Positions 10,165-22,950 of a DNA stretch of 64,000 nt are shown piece by piece. The stretch's first letter is position 1, and each line of letters starts with the position of its first letter. The DNA is from Gerris lacustris (taxonomy: Eukaryota; Arthropoda; Insecta; Hemiptera; Gerridae): positions 60,547,102-60,611,101 of the forward strand of contig OX578285.1 in assembly GCA_951217055.1 (NCBI GenBank), written 5' to 3'. The notes beneath the pieces were generated by a model. The model had not been told where the DNA came from, did no database searches, and saw only the letters and a list, made by a program, of their open reading frames with translations. The position numbers and the translations under genes are program-made.

Positions 10165-11580
10165 AAAATTATTAATTTACTTTATACGTCCCTTATATAT
10201 TTATTTTATCATAGCACTTTCCAATTACCCCTTTTACTGTCACTTATTTTTAAAATAGAGGTTAATAACCTTTTTTATTTCCTATCTACTTTTAGTAAAA
10301 CGTTTTCTATTTAATAATACATAAGGTATTTACACCATGCTCTTAGGATTTCTAACTTATTACAAGGCCATAGCCCTTCTCAATAATTTTCTCTTGAAAC
10401 GGAAGGTGGCAACTATGAAAGTAACTAAATTATTTACGTTGTTTCTAAACGACAGTATTTTTCTAGTCGGTCATTGACATTAAAAGTGCGAAGGAAAGTG
10501 ATAGAAGTACCCTAGCATTATATCATTTATTAAATAAAGCCGTGTAACACATTTCCTGCTTTATTTATCTTCTCGGTTGTTTCACTATTATATTTTTGGA
10601 TGGATAACAGAGGTTTTTTTTTTTTTTGTTGAAAAATGTGTTTAGTGAGAAAGGAAAGGCTGTTGCTTATTTTAGTCACTTCGCTAACTTTTGAAAACGT
10701 CATAAAATATTTAGTGATGGAAGCAATTTTCTATGTTTTAAAAACTTTATACTTTTTTGATTCGGTTTCAAGTAATTGTATATTCAGTTTTAAGATCGAA
10801 TCAGTGCAATTAGCTAACGTTCTAGAGCGTCTTGTTGAAGATGTTTGTAAATAAGCAAAAATTCAAGTCGTAGCAAATGCGTACTTACATTTACCCAAGC
10901 GTATAAAGCCTTGCAGAAGAGCATGCATTAAAACTTTTTTCCTTAAAGCAGTCTACTGAGCTTGCACCGAGAATCTAAAGCTTTATGAAAAAACAGCTTT
11001 ATAATTTCTGTATGCTACTTCAATAAAGCCAGTGAGCCTACCTAATTCGGTTGCACCGGCATACTTAGTTGCTATAGCTACTTCGTTCCACGTTGTTAAA
11101 TGGAAGAAAACCTATTCACAGGCGCTTAATGGACGGGTGTTACAGGATCCCATGAAAGGATAGATTGACTTAACTTGAAGTTTTACCCTTGGTGTGGCAG
11201 GAGTGGCGGATTAGGCCGGCTTTTCTATAGACCCTTAACCAATCTCCTGCTTCTCCCGGGATTTTTTCCTCCACCCAGTTCAGACATCTTCTAATTAAAA
11301 GCTCTAAATCAAAACATGGCTCGAGTCGTTACATGCTTGTAATTCTTTCAATTTGTTCCTTAACCTCACTACCAGCCTCTTAAAAAAAAAAGAAAATTAT
11401 AAAAGTAATTTCATCCTTCTTTGAAAGCAATTATTATCTGGTAATTGTTGTAATTTGTTATATTAACGGGAAACAAGTTTATATTTTATATTCTTCTTTA
11501 TTTTATAAGTCTCGAAACTAGAACTGATATAGAAAAAACTTAATGATTAAAGTTTAAAAGAAAATGACACCAAAATATGT
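10165..11580. other. AT-rich stretch, nothing recognised
   Basis: A moderately G+C-richer patch at about 10960-11300 contains GGAGTGGCGGATTAGGCCGG and similar text, but I recognise no gene or element in it. An AT-rich 72-codon frame at 10636-10854 shows no family signature. Confidence 0.45.
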
Positions 11581-14524
11581 ACTGCCCTCCTTAGCGAAAA
11601 AGGCGTAAGTACATAAAGTACATTTTTGGAAAAATGAGATCAAAGTTTTCAAAGTTTGCGCCCCTTAGGTTTCTGTGCTTTTTGTGCTACAGGGATGTAA
11701 CTAAGCAGTTTAGGTAGAATTGTTCATAAGCTATCGAGCCCTGTAAAGAAAAATTTAATTATGCAACTCTTATTACCTGCAATTAATGAAAATGTAAAGT
11801 ACACGGTACATACGTCAAATTTCTTTACGGTTATTCACTCAAATACTTAGCATTTAATGCGTAAGGTCCCTTACGTTTATTTGAATAAAATATGGTAAGT
11901 TCAATCCTTAGGTGAAAATACGTATAAGCCTAATTTTGGTCCTTCTACACCAAATTTGTCCTTATTCTACGTTTTATGAACATATATTAATATTATGGTA
12001 AATAATTTCGATAAAACGGGTGTTAATTTTGATCAATTAGAAATGTAAAAAAATACATTTACACAAGAATCAAATTTTCTAAAAATATATTTTTAAAAGT
12101 TAATAATTTAATCACAAGCATTATTTAAAATACTCTACCAATTAGTGTGGCACATAGCTTCCTCGCGTTCTATTTCGTAAAATTTAATGATTTTATGCTT
12201 TTAAAACCTATTATTATCCAATTTATTCCATTTTGCCCCGTTTTTTTAAATCTGACAAAACTGTTTTACTTTTTACATTAATTAAAGTATTAATTTAGCA
12301 AAATTTAATGAGCGCAGACGGTTAAAATTAATCTGGGGCTATCTGCGGTCTTCTTTCGACGAACCATCAAAATTTCATAAAAATCATATCAGTACTTATG
12401 AAGATATAGGTGTAAATAAATGTTTGTTTGTGCGCATGTGGAAGAGAAACAAATGCACGCATAAGGTTGAAACTTATATGGAACAATAATGGGCAAATTA
12501 TAACCTACCATGCAAATTTCAATAATCGGACGGGTAGTTTTTAAGATATGTTGGTTCGCAAAATTGAGCTACGACCGACACTCAACCAAAAATGTTTCCT
12601 GATGTCTGAAATGGCTTTCTGTCTTGGAATTTTTGAAATTGGGGACCTAACAATTTTTCGTTCTTCAGAATGATCACATAGCTTCCGTTAGCTTCGGTAA
12701 GCTCGGAAGCAATAATAAAAAGGAAACAGATGAATATAATTTACAAACTAAAACATATTTCAGAAGTAGGAACTTTTATTTATGATCAAAAAAATTTAAA
12801 TTAAACGAGATCTCTTTATTTAAATTAAATCATGTTCTTACAAGTTGTTTGAAACAGGCTAACTTTTCAAAAGTTTGATTCTGTTTTGTGGCATAATTCT
12901 GGTGTTGTCTTCATTACATAGCCTATTTAAAATTCCTTCCTTTCTTTCTGGTGGAATTCTTCTAGGTAGTATCCATTTTTCCGGATCAGGGAAACCATTT
13001 TTTTTAAATATTATTTCGTAAAAAGTCAAGTTCTATATCTATTCCGTGAAGATCTCAACTTGAATGAATTTTTTTTAGGCAGTTACATGTACAGAATCAT
13101 GGACCTTAGTTCGAGGTTTTATTTTATTTAATATATAAACTGATGCAAGATCCTTTCATTTACAAAAATCAGGAAATTTAACCAAAGCTGTTTTTGCTTT
13201 TGAAGTGTGCATGACAGCATCTTTGAAATCTTAAACCTTCCTTTTTTTACTTAGAGATTTCTCCACAAGACGTTGGAAGCTGTCTGCTGACATGAATTTA
13301 TGCCCGAGCTCAAAGTAATAAAAACCAATTTTTTTCTAGGGCAATGGTTGGAATGTTATTAACAGCATAAATAAGAAAAGAAAATAATGCCAAATTTTTA
13401 TTTTGAGCCATACAATTATCCACTCATAATATAATGTGTTTTGTATCCCTGTATTTTTAAAAAATTATAATATGCACTAATGATGTCCTCTTTCATCCTG
13501 CCTCTAATATTTATGCACAACTGCAAATGGGGAGAGCTAACTGCTTGATCTCGCAGGGACAAAAAGTTATTGTATGGCACGAAAATAAATGACTTATACA
13601 AGTGGGTACATTATATCTTTTTGTAAATCTACTGTATAAATAATTTCATTATCAAGGTCACAAGATGGTTTCAGCATTAAGTTAATAAATTTTCCGAGCA
13701 TTTTTGCAAATATCACGTGTTTTTCCCAATTTGTACTTATTTCACACCTATTGTGATTTAAAACAGTTTTCTTGTGCAACATATTTGCCTCACATACCTC
13801 ACACTTTTCGAGACCAAGTTTTATAAATGAAATATTCATTGGATTTAGTATTGATCTGTAAACATTGCAACAAGATTACATTTCAGAATAATTTTCCTTA
13901 AAATTATCGTATAGTTTTGTAACTGATATGCCACTATAGGCAGATATTTCCACCATGGTGCATGCAATCTGAGTTAGTGAGAAACTGTGGGTCTAAAGGA
14001 ATTAACATGATCTTTAATAAATTTTCTATCAATTTTATTGTGAGTAGTATTTGCTTTTCACTTTTCTTTTCTGCATATAATATAAACCATGGAAACTAGA
14101 ACTCATCAAATAGAACCGTGAGTATAGGGCGACTAATGATAATATAGTACCTAAGTAGACCTTTGATTTGCAGTCAGATACGCAATATCGCCTTGCCTAG
14201 CACAGTGAAATACTTAGAGAAAATTGCTTAAGTAACAATTTCTAATCAAAATATACGTAAGTCACTATTACTTAGCAAAAAAGGCGTAAGTACAGTACAT
14301 ACGCTATATTGACCTATAAAACTGTCGGATACGCATATTTCGCTAAGTATTATTTCCAAATTCTAACAAAACAAGAAAACGTAAGTGATTTTTAGACCAT
14401 TTAGAGTAGAGATAGAGCTCTGAAACCTTGAAAAACAGTTAAAAACCACCCCCAAAACCTATAAATGGTCTTAACTCAATTTCGGAAAAAATGGACTTAC
14501 GCGATTTTCGCTAAGGAGGGCAGT
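11581..14524 (-). mobile_element. 2.9-kb DNA transposon with decayed transposase
   Basis: The ends are inverted repeats: ACTGCCCTCCTTAGCGAAAA at 11581 and its complement ending at 14524 (CTAAGGAGGGCAGT), continuing as GGCGTAAGT-type sequence inside. A second partial copy of the left terminus lies near 14270. A transposase-like relic occupies the minus strand between. Target-site duplication is unclear: the only shared flank I can see is a GT dinucleotide, so the superfamily is left open. Left of the coding part, about 11600-12850 is AT-rich noncoding element DNA. Confidence 0.75.
12850..13850 (-). pseudogene. Transposase-like pseudogene of the 2.9-kb element
   Basis: Minus-strand coding traces run in order from 13850 downward: a Cys motif CEVCEAN followed by His/Asn-rich text; EIIYTVDLQKDIMYPLV; then, after a frame change, NNFLSLRDQAVSSPHLQ..IISAYYNFLK; then YYFELGHKFMSADSFQRLVEK near 13300; and PDPEKWILPRRIPPERKEG near 12980-12930. 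Stops and frame changes separate these blocks. The text is like insect proteins of unnamed transposase families that have a 'GH.yM.aDs.H' block, which I recall only loosely. No intact product is expected. Confidence 0.6.
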
Positions 14525-14867
14525 GTAGGTATCGTTAGTGTTACCAAGGTCTGTCTACTAGAAGTGGTTAGCTATTGAAGCTTAAAGACAGGAGTGGATT
14601 TATGTGACGGATCATGGGCTTTTCTGGAGAAAAGCTAAGAAAGCTATGGATTTGGTATGTACGTTTGTGGGAAAAACGGCCACAATCCTTAAGGCAGTCA
14701 TGCCAGATCCCTAGCAGATATGCCACTTTAGTTCTGCGCGCCGGTACCATATGTTTTAAAGTAATAGTTGACTTGATTTATGAATTAATATAATGATTAA
14801 TTAAAATATGAAGTATCTTATTCTGTAATAATCCATTTTGATAATAAAAGAAGTATATCCCCCCCCT

Positions 14868-15560
14868 CTTAACTTTTGAACGGTTTGAGATAAATTATTG
14901 AAACTTGGGGGATCCGTACCATGTAAAGGGTTGGTTTTCATGCGATCGCGCACTCGGGGCAACCACCCAATTTGCCACCAGGCCACACAACTTCAAAATT
15001 TCAAATTGGAGTGTATATTTTTGATAGCATATTCTACAGTGTAAAATTATAAAATTTTACTAGAAACTTTTTTTTTTATCTCCAATATTTAGCCCTCTAT
15101 AGGGGGGGGGGGGGGCAAAGATAGCAAAATAACCCTTCCGAAAATAGTAAAAAAAAAAAAATAATAGTAAAAATCGTTATAAAATCTAAACGGTTTGAAA
15201 TAAATTAATTGAACTTGGGGAATCTCTTTCATGTAAAGGGAAGTGTGTATTCATCTACTCATGTACTAGGAGCCAACCCCCATTTTGCCCCCTGGCGCTG
15301 ATATCTACCAATTTTATACTTTAGTCCCATATCGGGGGCGAAATATAGGAGATAGAAAAAAAAGATTGAAATAAAATATTTTTATTTGAAGTTGATATAT
15401 TTTTATTGAAACATTCAATTTGAAATTTTGAAGTTGGGTGGCCGGGGGGCAAAATAGGTGATTGCCCCTACTGCGCGATTGCATGAAAACAAACTACTCT
15501 TTCCATGGTACGGAACCCCCCAAGTTCCATTAATTTATCTCTATTAGCTGTTCTGTGAAA
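14868..15560. repeat. Foldback element with three related modules
   Basis: A ~140-bp module at 14868-15015 recurs inverted at about 15415-15550. A third, more diverged direct copy lies at 15188-15300. Shared words include GAACTTGGGG, CCATGTAAAGGG and a CATTTTGCCCCC-like block. The inner part has G and A runs. The outer pair could fold into a long stem. No coding signal was seen. Confidence 0.75.
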
Positions 15561-15639
15561 TTGCGACTAACCGGTTGTGTATGCCAATTTTAAAATTTAT
15601 AAAGCGGATGGAGCGACACACTAAATCCGTTTCATCCAT

Positions 15640-15720
15640 GAAATATATAGTTGTATATGCCCTTTGGCAGGCTTAGTCCCTCTAAGGGCTGTTGTGGCAC
15701 AAAGTTAATTATTTATTTAT
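15640..15720 (+). repeat. Possible LINE 3'-tail fragment
   Basis: CTAAGGGCTGTTGTGGCAC followed by an ATTTATTTATAT tail resembles the 3' ends of Jockey-type LINEs. The piece is short and may be coincidental. Confidence 0.25.
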
Positions 15721-15760
15721 ATTTTAGGATTTGCTATTACTTATTTGTGATAGGATTATT

Positions 15761-15988
15761 GGTTCTTCTCTGGATTGTTACTCCCCCATGTTTTTTTCGA
15801 ATGTAAATAACTTTGACTGATTAATTAATAAGACAAAGGGATGTTTAGTCCAATTTACTTTAGGAAATAGATTATCACACTTCTGCTTTTATAAGGGGAG
15901 TAACAGTGTAAAGAAAAACATTCCGTACACCTTCTTTAGATTGTTACTCCTCTTTTTTTTAAGGGGAGTAACAATCTAAAAAAGTGCC
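15761..15988. mobile_element. hAT-type MITE, copy 1
   Basis: A 228-bp element flanked by the 8-bp direct repeat GGATTATT (15753-15760 and 15989-15996). The ends are inverted: a GG..CTT.T.T.GATTGTTACTCCCC type end and its complement GGGGAGTAACAATCTAAA. A secondary hairpin of the same terminal sequence lies at 15943-15985. An 8-bp target duplication is the hallmark of hAT elements. It has a sister copy at 56875 with a different 8-bp duplication. Confidence 0.85.
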
Positions 15989-15996
15989 GGATTATT

Positions 15997-16417
15997 AATA
16001 CAATGAAAGATTACAGCGCCACGGAGTTATTAGTGAAGGAACTCGTGTATTATTATTTGCTCTATAAAATCATATTTGTGTGATGACTGTGATGTTACAT
16101 TTTCCTTGAACTTAAGCTCAAACACATTATTATCCGCTTCGTTAAATTTCCACCATTAAATTGTTATATTTGTAGAAAATATTATTTTGATACGTTGAAT
16201 TGTCATCATTAAAATATTTTTGTATGGAAGTAAAATAAATTATTATTTGAACATAAAAGACATTTTTCTCGAATTCCCTACAAAAGAGTGTATTTTGATC
16301 TGGACTAATAATTTAGTGTTTAGAGAGTTAAAACTCATGGTGTATAATAACGACTAAAAAGGTTTGTCGAAAGTAACATAACAATATGTAATAGTACATA
16401 ACAAGTAACATACATAC

Positions 16418-16420
<3 letters not shown>
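15997..16420. other. AT-rich stretch, nothing recognised
   Basis: No gene or element was recognised between the MITE and the microsatellite. Confidence 0.5.

Positions 16421-16500
<80 letters not shown>
16421..16500. repeat. (TA)n microsatellite
   Basis: A pure TA run of about 80 bp. Frames reading IYIYIY are artefacts. Confidence 0.95.
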
Positions 16501-16504
<4 letters not shown>

Positions 16505-16532
16505 TGTCAGCAGAGTAATACCGTGTTTTTGC

Positions 16533-16693
16533 ACACAATTTGCGAGAGACACTAAGGGATGTGCCACGCAAGCGTGACACATAGGAACTGTTCCAACATC
16601 AGACATAACGTCATTAAGATGTTGGCTCTGTTGGATCAGTTCCTATGTGTCACGCTTGCGTGGCACATCTTTGGTGTCTCTCGCAAATTGTGT
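16533..16693. mobile_element. 161-bp foldback MITE
   Basis: The arms ACACAATTTGCGAGAGACAC (16533 on) and GTGTCTCTCGCAAATTGTGT (to 16693) continue inward with near-perfect pairing through GTGCCACGCAAGCGTGACAC and the AACTG region. Almost the whole element folds into one stem with a short loop around 16605-16616. It sits right beside the (TA)n run. No ORF. Confidence 0.85.
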
Positions 16694-16737
16694 AATATAT
16701 ATTGTTATCACAATTTTATATTATAATACACAAACGC

Positions 16738-16763
16738 GTTTCGACGTATAATATCATCTTCAG
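16738..16763 (-). ncRNA. Hammerhead-like core motif (tentative)
   Basis: On the minus strand CTGAAGA is followed after a short spacer by GAAAC, then GCGTTTG. This order (CUGANGA ... GAAAC) is the conserved core of hammerhead ribozymes and recurs at 45328 and within 61008-61361. The intervening helix is weak, so catalysis is unproven. Confidence 0.3.
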
Positions 16764-16807
16764 TGTTGCATATTAACTTAGATAGAGTTAATTCTATACT
16801 AAGCTAA

Positions 16808-17195
16808 CTATTTTATAAACTTTTATGATTGACAAACTTACTAGTTTACTCAAGGAACCAAGGTAAGGGATATAAAGTTGAGACCCAAGGTGGAACTCAG
16901 TAAAGGTATGGGTCTGGTACCTTTACTATGGATTAATGTATCATAATTTCACACCTGATCCATCTACTATATCAGTTAGAAAAATCGATACTGGATTCAC
17001 TATTTTATAAACTTTTATGATTGACAAACTAACTGGTTTACGCAAGGAACCAAGGTAAGGGATATAAAGTTGAGATCCAAGGTGGAACTCATTAAAGGTA
17101 TGGGTCTGGTGGCTTTACTATGGATTAATGTTTCATAATTGCACACCTTAAGATCCATAGTAGATCAGTTAGACAAATCGATACTAGATTCACCA
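16808..17195. repeat. 192-bp tandem duplication
   Basis: The block starting CTATTTTATAAACTTTTATG at 16808 restarts at 17000, giving two units of about 192 bp, some 90% alike. Shared text includes GGAACCAAGGTAAGGG and GGTATGGGTCTGGT. Confidence 0.9.
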
Positions 17196-17212
17196 CATCA
17201 ATGTTTGTCCAG

Positions 17213-17215
<3 letters not shown>

Positions 17216-17247
<32 letters not shown>
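17216..17247. repeat. Poly-T run
   Basis: About 32 consecutive T. It could be a minus-strand retrocopy poly-A tail, but no insert could be delimited. Confidence 0.8.
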
Positions 17248-17699
17248 CTTTTTTGTATTACTAGACTCAGATAAGTAATCTAGGAAATACCTAACTTTAA
17301 TGCAATAACAAAGCCAGTGTATTAAAAATTTAACATCTCTCTAGATATTAAATCTGTATTATGGATGACTTTTTTGAATTTGGGATTTGAGGAGTCCCTA
17401 AGCCTCATGGATAGCCTAATATCCTAACTTTTTTTTTAAGTATGTTGGTGCTCACCTACAAATGGGCGGTACAGGGTCAAAGTTATGAGCCCCCACCTTG
17501 GCTCTTTGATTTATATGGCTCTAATGATCTCACCATAATCGCTTCGGTAGTACATTGTAGAGTGGTATGATGCTTTGTAAATACTTCTTGCATTATGAGT
17601 CCGCAAGACAGTGAGACATTTTCATGTCTTTGCTCTGCCTAAACTACCGACATAAAATGTCCCCAGGAGACGTGCTCTACTTGGAGATCAAAACTAGTT

Positions 17700-18110
17700 T
17701 GATTGAGTGTTAGGTAGTAGGTAGTTTGATTTAAGGTTTATAAGTGTAGTAGAAGAGCGCTGGGCTACAGGGCTATAGAGTGGCTACAGGCTATAGAGTG
17801 GGGGAGACCCGAAAGTAGCCGAACTACACGTCGCGTCCTCGGTTACCTTTGAGTCCGTTTTTTCCACTCCCTAAAGTCTAGTGCAACTACGATCTACCTC
17901 CTGCAACTATCTATTTTCCTGGTCCAGTGGAACTCTTTTCGATTTTCTTCGGGCCTACGAAGCGCGGTAGGGGAAGGCCCTACAGCTGTAGACTGGATTG
18001 AACACCTCCTACAGCTTTCTAACTCCCTGTCACACTTTTCTGAGTTTTTAAGCGTTACTTTTAGTAACGGTAACGCTTTTTGAGTTATGTTCCATAGCCT
18101 TAACATGAAA
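17700..18110 (-). pseudogene. Possible LINE 3'-end relic
   Basis: A G+C-richer patch. The minus strand reads RPEENRKEFHWTRKIDSCRR and EWKKRTQ, recalling the basic C-terminal tails of LINE ORF2 proteins. There is no RT motif and the reading frame breaks often. Low certainty. Confidence 0.25.
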
Positions 18111-21100
18111 ATGTCAAAAGGGCCTCAATAAGGCCTAATCACCAGGTTCGAACAAGCGTTCCTAGTACCTTACTACTACTACTAGGTGTGTTGACTATCA
18201 AAGAATTTTCCTTAGGGGTGTGTCTATAGGACATAATTAATATCTACCTACGAACTATGTTGCCACCTAACTAATTGAATTCCCCTTTCCATTTATATAG
18301 TTAAAAGGTAGGAGCTAAATTTTCTTGGTGATAAATCTCTTGGCAGTTTTAGTGCCGAGATAAATGTCTCATATTAAACATTTTAAGGATGATATTTACT
18401 TCAGTAGCCCGGTAAATCCTCTCTCAAGATATTAGGGTTTAAATGTTTCAGCTTTATAACGTCATAACTCCGTTGATGACTTTGTGGAGGGTAATAAAGG
18501 TTTAGTTTTATTATAATCTTATTACTCAATAAACTAACATTTCTATTTCATCCCAAAAATCCATTCTATAGGTTTAAAATACCTAAAATCTGTCAATCTG
18601 TGGGACTCGTAAAATAATAATACTTCTAATGCATCTATATAGTTACTATAACGTGTGCTTATTAGCATTTTTTCGTTTACGATAACATTCTTTAGCTTCT
18701 TTGACATGGTGGTGTACACAAAAATGAAACACAAAATAAACAATGTTTATCTGCTACTCCCTCCCATATGAAGTGTTAAATGATTCAATACTTTAGTTCA
18801 TCAAACATAATTTACTAAATAAACAGTTAAGGTAAATACAGAAAACTGTAGGGCAAGAGAAAATGTTATTGAAGCAGTTGGCTTTGATCTAAATATTTCA
18901 CTTCGAATTTATTTATACGTACCAAATACACTGATAGAATTGAATGTGAGTAATTAATTTGATTATTGTTTGTGCATGTATTGACTGTGACACCTTCTGA
19001 AAGCTAATTTGAGACAAATCAATTTAATAGTTAATTTTGACGCTATTAAATTAGCTAATAATCCCCCGTATCTAATCAACTGTTTACCCGTCGCTTGATT
19101 TTGTAAAGCTTTGTCTCTTATTCAAAGCTTTCCTAAATTGAAAACGGTTTAATTCCTAGTTAGGACTTTGAGTAAAGTAGACGCACACGAGTAAATTAAG
19201 TCAACTTATTAGCTCGAACTACTATAATTAGTAAACCATTAATTCATCGGTTCTGACTGGGTTTAGAATCATTACGCTAATTACTACTGAATATTAGAGA
19301 AGTGATTGTGAAAAGTCGGAGGTAGATCAAAGTGCAAAGGCAGACGTGTCAATATTGACACTTTGTGTCATCCCCAATAATTATTGGCATCATCTGATCC
19401 GTCAACCGTTCTTCTTTATTCGAGGCACTAATCAAAAATGCACTAAAATAAATTATTCTGAAGTTCTTGTTTATTCTCTTTCACCCTTGATAACTTCAAA
19501 CTCTACACAGGATAATTAGAAATTTGGAAATTACGTATCTCTGGACATGATTAGTGTCGACATTGCAACTTGCTTTTCAGATTACTTTGATATACTTTTG
19601 TGAATTTAGCAAACTCCTTAATCAGATGTAGCTGGAAATTTGTAAACTTTCTCGTAATTCTCCGAAATAAACTATTCCACAGGCGCAAAGAGTGTAGCCT
19701 TGTCGTTTCTTTGAATTTCATTTTCTCCTGTTAGTTTTCTTGTTTCCTTTAGTAATCCAGGTTTGTGATTTGTGCCTTACATTCCCTGGTTTACGAAAAC
19801 CTCCCTGCTTATATTGCCTACGTGATCTAGCAGAATCCTGTTATATATGAAATTTACTAACTTAGCTGTGACGATTGGTTTTCAGACTGTTTTTTCTACA
19901 GCAATCACACTTATGAAGTTAGCATTCCTCGCATCTTTTTAAGATTAACTCCAATGCGAGCACTGAGACTATAAAGTAAGGCCTATGACCCACAAGCTTT
20001 ACCAAGCAAGTTCCAAATTTTCTTATTTTGTCGTTATTTTAGGCAAGGGGTTGTGCTTCTTCTCCTAGCTTAAAAAAAGCTCAGAGAAGGGGACGGACGA
20101 TAAACGTGAAACCCGCATCTAATCCTTTCGGTTTTCCTTCCACAATCGGGCATTAGTTTAGTAAAAAAAGCAATAACTTTCCGTAATAGAGATAAAAGAT
20201 TAAAACTAAACTAGTTCTGACTTTTGATATCTTCAAAATAAGAGAAGGAATGAAGAGAAATAGATTGATGTAGGGATGAAAAGAAAGATACATGTATGCA
20301 TATATTAATGCTCTTTTGTTAAAATATAATGCAGTAATGAATTAAATGTTAAATAAAGCACCTCTTAAAACAGCCATAAATGAACCACGATTTGAACAGA
20401 CGTAAAAAATGCATAAATTGTTTTATAACTCAACTATAAATCTGAATTTAAGTTTATGAAAATAATAAAAAAAATAACATTAATCACGTCTCAAGAGGAA
20501 ATTGTATTCGCTCGGATCTCAACTAGTGCTAGAATATTAATTAAAATATTTACATTCGAATACAATATATAAAATAACCTTTCTTTTTTTTTTACTTCAA
20601 ATCAGCTTTTGCCATTTAACACTTTTATATCAAGAAATAGGTGTTATTTATTTATTTTTACCTTCAGTTTTATTTTTTAATGCGAAACGCTTTTGAAAAC
20701 AACACGTCGGGGATAAAAAAAAGGGGGAGAGTGTGTAGGTATAAAAATGGAAATGTACAGGTTGTCACATACAGAAGGGAGTGGTTTGTTCTAGAATTTG
20801 TGGCTCCCTTCGCAATTTTTATCGCCTTGCTGTATATTTTTAGAAAACTTTCGCCTCCCCACGGCTTTTTGCATATTCCGTTTTGAAAACCGGTTTTTTT
20901 TTCGTACGTATGTTGAAACCATTAGCAATTCCCTATGGTATTTTTTTATTAATATTTTACGCCTCCCTTCTCTATTCTGAAAAAAAAAAAATATTGGAAG
21001 TACAAGTAAATATTTATTTTTTGCAATAACACAACAGTCAAAAACAGAATATAATATAGAAGAGATTATTCGATAGTATAAATGGTATGTGACAAATGTC

Positions 21101-21939
21101 GGGTAAGGTTTATTTAAAATAAAAAAAAAAATAAAAAACTATAGAAAAATATAAAAAGGGCACTTTTTGCGTTAAAATATATAACTTGAGAGCTGGGAAA
21201 TGTAGGGATTCCATTCCTGGCATTTGGGATCCAAGAATATCTGCATACGGAACATTATTTTTCTCGGTCCCGCGGGTTTGGGATCGATTGTCTTATAAAA
21301 ACTGGGATTTTTTTGCGATTGAAAAGAAGTTACGACATTGATTGAAGAGAAATACCAAAATAAACGAAGATTATACGAGAATGTATGTCGCGACATATAT
21401 TACAATCGATGGATAATACGAAAATGTTTTTCTGTCACAAAAATAAATAGAAGTTACTTTACTTGTGCGATTTATCTGATTTTTATTTGCAATAAATGAA
21501 TGAATAACCTTTTATTTATTATTATTTGACCTTTATTTTATTTGCAATACGAATTCATATTTTATATTCGAGGTTATCTTATTTAAATTATTTACGAATT
21601 ATTAGTTATTTATCAAAGTTGTCTGATTTCAATAATACTGTGTGATTGAATAGGAAGTGATAAAATATTGGTTATAAATTTTAGTTTAGCTATATCCTTC
21701 GCTGCAGCTCGTAGTTCGTAGAACGATGGAGCGGGATTCTATAGTTGTTTTTTTTCATCTTTAAAGTTCTATTTTTTCCGCGAATATCCAAATTCTATTA
21801 GTTATATAGTTTATTTGGTATTGCTGTTTCTCCCGAACTAACTATAGGTCATTCTGTATCAGCTATTTTATTATTAGTGTGAAACAAGCCTCAGATATGA
21901 ATAAAAAGTTTTTGGACAGTCTTTGTAAAGAGAAAGTTT
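18111..21939. other. Long featureless AT-rich stretch
   Basis: I see no gene, clear repeat or element. Several poly-A/T runs occur (20580s, 20980s, 21120s), and short frames near 20641-20980 and 21172-21396 lack any family signature. It could be intron or intergenic DNA. Confidence 0.5.
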
Positions 21940-22150
21940 TTTGATAGCAATCAAATTGTATTATGAGATTTTATGAATTTACAAGTTTTGAGGGGCCCTT
22001 GAGTCCGTAAAAGTAGGTTTTAAAGAATGTCTGTTTGTCTGTTGTCTATAGTTTGTCCATACGCTTGGAGCCTAAACTACTGGGCCAAATTTGATTAAAT
22101 TTGGCATACATGTTTAAAAAAATCTCTTCATTCATAAGTTCTAGATACCC
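21940..22150 (+). repeat. Dispersed 'GAGCCTAAACTACTGGG' repeat, copy 1
   Basis: The text runs: GAGATTTTATGAATTTACA, GAGTCCGTAAAAG, a TGTCTG-rich run, GGAGCCTAAACTACTGGGCC, then AATTTGGCATACATGTT. The same order appears inverted at 42030-42610 and directly at 60250-60560. It has no coding content. Confidence 0.8.
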
Positions 22151-22950
22151 GAACCATTGTAGCCTGTTCCAATTCTCCACGCTCTATTTCACTGCACTAA
22201 TTCCTAATGTACTCGTTCTTAAATAATAAATATGAGTTGTTTATTCTTTCCTATTATAAGTTAATAATGATTAGTTTTTTTTTAAAGGTGAAATGTTTTT
22301 AACAAAAATCTCTACAAGAAAAAGCCTCTTAAGCTGAAAAACTAGTTTAAGCTTCTTTAATATTTAATATTCTAATTTGTACTGAGATTATGCTTGGCCT
22401 AAAACTTTACTAAAATATGGCATGGAAAAAAAGGTCAAAATGAGGTCAGCAAAGTTAAGGTTATATAGGCGTGGCCCTTCTGACCCTTTCCCCTTCACTG
22501 TGGTGACGTCCCTGTACTGGAATCTTGGTGAAAAAAAAACATATTGAAAGGATAAAAGGACAAATGACAAAACCGGAGGGCAATAGTGGAGTTCCAACAA
22601 TTCTAACCTTCAGAAATTCTTCCCGAAAAAGAAAAATAATAATGCTCTATTCCAAGTCTATACAATAGTAAACGTACTAAACGTAGACGTCGAGCAAAAG
22701 GTTTTAAAAGTTTTGCTTTCATTTATTGTCTTTTATATTCCAAATAATTATTTATTATTAAATTTATAAATTTAACCTCTTTTAAGTATACTCAATGTGA
22801 AGCTAACAACATAGAAAAAATAATTTAGACGAAACGTGTCAGTATATAATGTTAGTTACCTTTTCGATTTACTTTATCGATTTTAATTACATGTCTAGCT
22901 TTTGTGAAAATACAGCTTTCACCAGATACATACATTGTTGTTTTGCTTAG
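22151..22950. other. AT-rich stretch, nothing recognised
   Basis: No gene or element was recognised. A 70-codon minus frame at 22388-22600 lacks any family signature. Confidence 0.45.

Noticed and set aside
18111..21939. Possible host exons in the featureless stretch
   Set aside because: Short frames have AT-driven composition, no recognisable domains and no consistent splice signals.
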